NCBI GenBank assembly: GCA_016800925.1
Contig: JABCPU010000646.1
Span: forward strand, 1 to 33,114
From: Suillus spraguei
Lineage: Eukaryota; Basidiomycota; Agaricomycetes; Boletales; Suillaceae
Reading direction: 5' to 3'
Length of the DNA stretch: 33,114 nt
The notes beneath the pieces were generated by a model. It was not told the origin of the DNA, searched no databases, and was given only the letters and a program-made list of their open reading frames with translations. The number at the start of each line of letters is the position of its first letter. Positions within the stretch are counted from its first letter, which is position 1. The translations under genes were made by a program, and so were the position numbers. Of this stretch, positions 30,619 through 33,114 are shown in pieces.

Positions 30619-33114
30619 ATGGAACTTGTCTCTCAATTTACCGAAGATGCTATTGCCAAGGAGGACCGTGTCTGTGGTTGACCTGCTTGCCATGGCACAA
30701 TACTCAAAGGCGCTCCATGCTATTATGTTGCCACCATTGTGCCTGGCCAACCTGGTTGCTTCATTTGTGAAGCATGTTACTTGTGATACTCACAGAAGCT
30801 TTCAACTTCGGTCCAACCCTCTTCAGTCCACCCTTCTTGTAAGTACACTTGAAACCCCTATATAGCTTTTGATCAATGACGCTATTAATTACATCCAGCC
30901 ACACAATCACAGTTACTTCCAGATCCTCATATCATACGCCAGACCGTGAATGCAGCACAACACAAGTGTAAGTCAAAATTTCTCTATTACATATCAAACA
31001 TGTCTGAATGGCGAAATTTAATAGCAACTATCAATCCACCCCGCGTAGTACCCTTCTTGTCTCAGCCCTCCAGTAGCACTGCGCACATACACCGCATTTC
31101 AGGCCCAGATATTGCTGTGCCTCTATCATGGCAACAATCGCCAGCTAGTTCCAACCCGAACATGGTATCTGGTGCCATAGGATATTCTGTGCACCATGCT
31201 CAGTATGGTCTGGAGTGTGAACGATGGGCTAAACTGGCATATGCTCCGCCCCCTGCAGAGACCATCACATTAGAGATATCAGCTGTATATGAGGGAAATT
31301 CACAGAAGAAAAGTGGGCGCGGCATCAACTTTGGGGTACGTTTGTTTTTCTTTCTATCTCTCCAGGTTGCTGTTTTTCTGACGCTCATAAATCAGAATAT
31401 TTGTGAAGGAAAGAAGGACATCGACACTCGCTTGGACGCCCCTGGGCTTATATAAATTGCTTTAGATACTATTCTACCGAAAATCCTCACATTTGGAAGG
31501 GGATTTCTTTGGCGCACCAAAGAATTCGTTGTCCGGGATGCTACCTGGGTTGACCTATCTGGACATTTGCCTGCCATTCCGTACTTCTTAGCTCAGTGCT
31601 TAGTCCAATCTCGACACGGACCAAAGACAACAACTTTCAAGACCAAAGCAATTCTTACTCATGGTTGTTGTGCTGCAGCGCAGTGGTGTGAGTATGAGGC
31701 ATGGCTGGAAAAAACTGAAGAAGAAGTAAGATTCCACTCATTCAATGTATTGTCACTCTGCTAACTCATAGATTTCTCAGAATACCTTGCATGAACAGCT
31801 CCAACACATCAGGAAATTCACACATTCCTTGACGTGCTTAATCAGCTTAACTCACTTATCTCAAACTTGTTTGCTCTCTCTCACATCATTCACCTGGCAT
31901 ATCTTATATTTTTTGAGTGCGAAATACAATAAAACATGTATATTAATATATCTCAACTTTTTTTTTCTGAATTCATTCACGTTGAAATTTTGGACAAGTA
32001 GATTCCAATTTCACCAAGGCAGTTAAGTGTAAATAAGTCCGCATAAGGGCACGTTAAGGAATGTGCAAATTTCCTGATGGACACAGATCTATCAATACTG
32101 TTACTGAAGAACGAGACCCTCGAACTTCCGGCACAATCAGAAGACCCATGGGCCGCACAACAAGAGGATGAAGACCCTTTTGGTCTTGACTTCGAAGGAC
32201 CGGATGCCTTATCTACTGTGGGAGTAATTCCGCTGTTACTGACAGCTCAGCACATATCTGACACGTCCATCAGCAAGCGGGCTCATGTTCGCAGAGAGAG
32301 CGACTCCACGAATAGTACCATCTCACCTCCTCGCAAGAAGCCAGTGCCTGGTGTATTCCACCTTCCTGACCGTAATGATTTGAAAGAGGCCTTGAAAAGT
32401 GGAGGTAGTGTAGATGCTGTGCGTGCACCTAAAGGTGAGTTTATCCTTTGTCTTGAGGCAGGCATTCTAATGAGCATCGACTTTAGTTTATGACTTCCAC
32501 AACAAGGACATTCAATTCCATCCAATTCCTGTGCGCCCACTAGCCGATATCTTGAAGACTCCTCAGTATTATTCATTCAAACCCAACATCTCAAATTTGT
32601 CTATTGGACAACTCACTATTGATGTCCCCATTTGCAGCATGATCGGGATCAGTGCCTTTGAGACAGCTCATCCAGGGTGGCTCACGCTATCTCCCCTGTC
32701 CTCCAGTGGCCTTGGGTCGCGTGCTCAGCAGGATGTTGTCGTCAAGCAGCCATTTCACAGACCTCCCCCTCACACCACTGGATCCAGCGTCCTCAAGATT
32801 TCACGTTACCCACTACCAGATGAGCATGAAAAACTCCTCAACGAATGTAACTTGTTGTACTGGGCAAAATCTCTTCTCGACTTTACTTACAAGTACATTG
32901 ATCACTGTATCGATGCCGCACCGACTCTGCCATCTTTTCCAATCCCCCATGTGTGTTTCGTGGAAGTGGGCATTGCTTTGGCATTTTCTCGCCACTTGTC
33001 AAACACTCAGGGCACCTCCGAACAAGCTCCGATGGCAGATATTAAGGCAGGGATGTTTTCGGCAGTATATCTCCTTGAGGAGCGGGTGACGTCGGGTACT
33101 CCTAATGATCAGAC
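30619..33114 (+). pseudogene. Alpha-kinase-like protein with Cys-rich N-terminus, runs off the window
   Basis: Start ATG is at 30619. Exon 1 encodes a cysteine-rich segment (PACHGTILKGAPCYYVAT, then GQPGCFICEACY) that looks like a zinc-binding domain, and ends at 30838. Exon 2 (30899 on) reads LPDPHIIRQTVNAAQHK. A 57-bp GTAAGT intron probably follows, then GYSVHHAQYGLECERWAKLA, EISAVYEGNSQKKSGRG, and after another intron (31336-31395) EGKKDIDTRLDAPGLI and KEFVVRDATWVDLSG. After AT-rich DNA a charged frame starts at 32077. Past an intron (32435-32486) comes the kinase-like part: SAFETAHPGWLTLSPL, QQDVVVKQPFHR (candidate ATP-binding Lys), YWAKSLLDFTYKYID and FVEVGIALAFSRHL, open to the window end. 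Stops at 30679, 30784 and 31453 lie in the expected frame. Substrate unknown. The assignment rests on remembered family patterns. Confidence 0.55.
31781..32076 (+). other. AT-rich segment within the kinase-like gene
   Basis: It follows an acceptor at 31780 and starts with a plausible short exon (NTLHEQLQHIRK). It then becomes AT-rich with T-runs and no coding character until 32077. It may be a long intron, an old insertion or the boundary between two genes. Confidence 0.35.

Overview
The window looks like repeat-rich genomic DNA from a basidiomycete fungus, probably an agaricomycete. Coding pieces are split by short GT-AG introns of about 50-60 bp, several with CTAAC or CTGAC branch points. 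The recognisable families are typical of mushroom-forming fungi: a Plavaka-like (CACTA) transposase, a basidiomycete integrase-core protein, a fungal alpha-kinase-like protein, a berberine-bridge-type FAD oxidase, a seven-TM DUF6533-like protein and a Tad/R1-type LINE. No bacterial-style operon, CRISPR array or rRNA gene was seen. Almost every gene is broken, so this is an accessory region dominated by decaying mobile elements.

Layout. At 281-2770 lies one copy of a dispersed duplication whose partner is at 19914-21556. The first copy carries about 1.3 kb of extra DNA. At 2789-3776 is a Tc1/mariner-type element with about 34-bp inverted repeats and a truncated DDE transposase. At 4069-8333 (minus) is a Plavaka-like transposase gene interrupted by two solo LTRs. 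A divergent unidentified gene follows at 8465-9441 (plus). A gene at 10323-13134 (plus) carries two more solo LTRs and an in-frame 66-bp coding repeat. The five solo LTRs belong to one family. Four have perfect 5-bp target duplications: CCCGT, CTTGG, GTGAT and GCCAA. At 14137-15180 are remains of a hAT transposase.

From 15290 to 19500 lies a large inverted duplication of an FAD-oxidase locus. Its left arm is split by a 5'-truncated LINE at about 15667-17600. The LINE's RNase H/zinc-knuckle reading frame (15882-17417, minus) is the least damaged coding sequence in the window. The second dispersed-repeat copy follows, then a decayed coiled-coil gene at 22026-23015. At 23036-23980 is a tandem array of about seven units of about 145 bp. 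Each resembles a tRNA-Leu gene, with A-box-like sequence, CAA or UAA anticodon loop, T-arm/B box and T-run terminator. This is the most unusual structure in the window.

The right end holds a decayed seven-TM gene (24835-25605, minus), a 141-bp direct repeat (26620-26895), an integrase-core gene (27866-29808, minus) with one frameshift and one nonsense codon, a 180-bp tandem duplication, and the 5' part of an alpha-kinase-like gene (30619 to the window end, plus). The kinase gene has an N-terminal cysteine-rich region and three in-frame stops.

Many stops sit where one C-to-T (or G-to-A) change from an expected sense codon would create them, which suggests RIP-like or methylation-driven decay of repeats. 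Family names rest on motif recognition by eye; no database search was possible.
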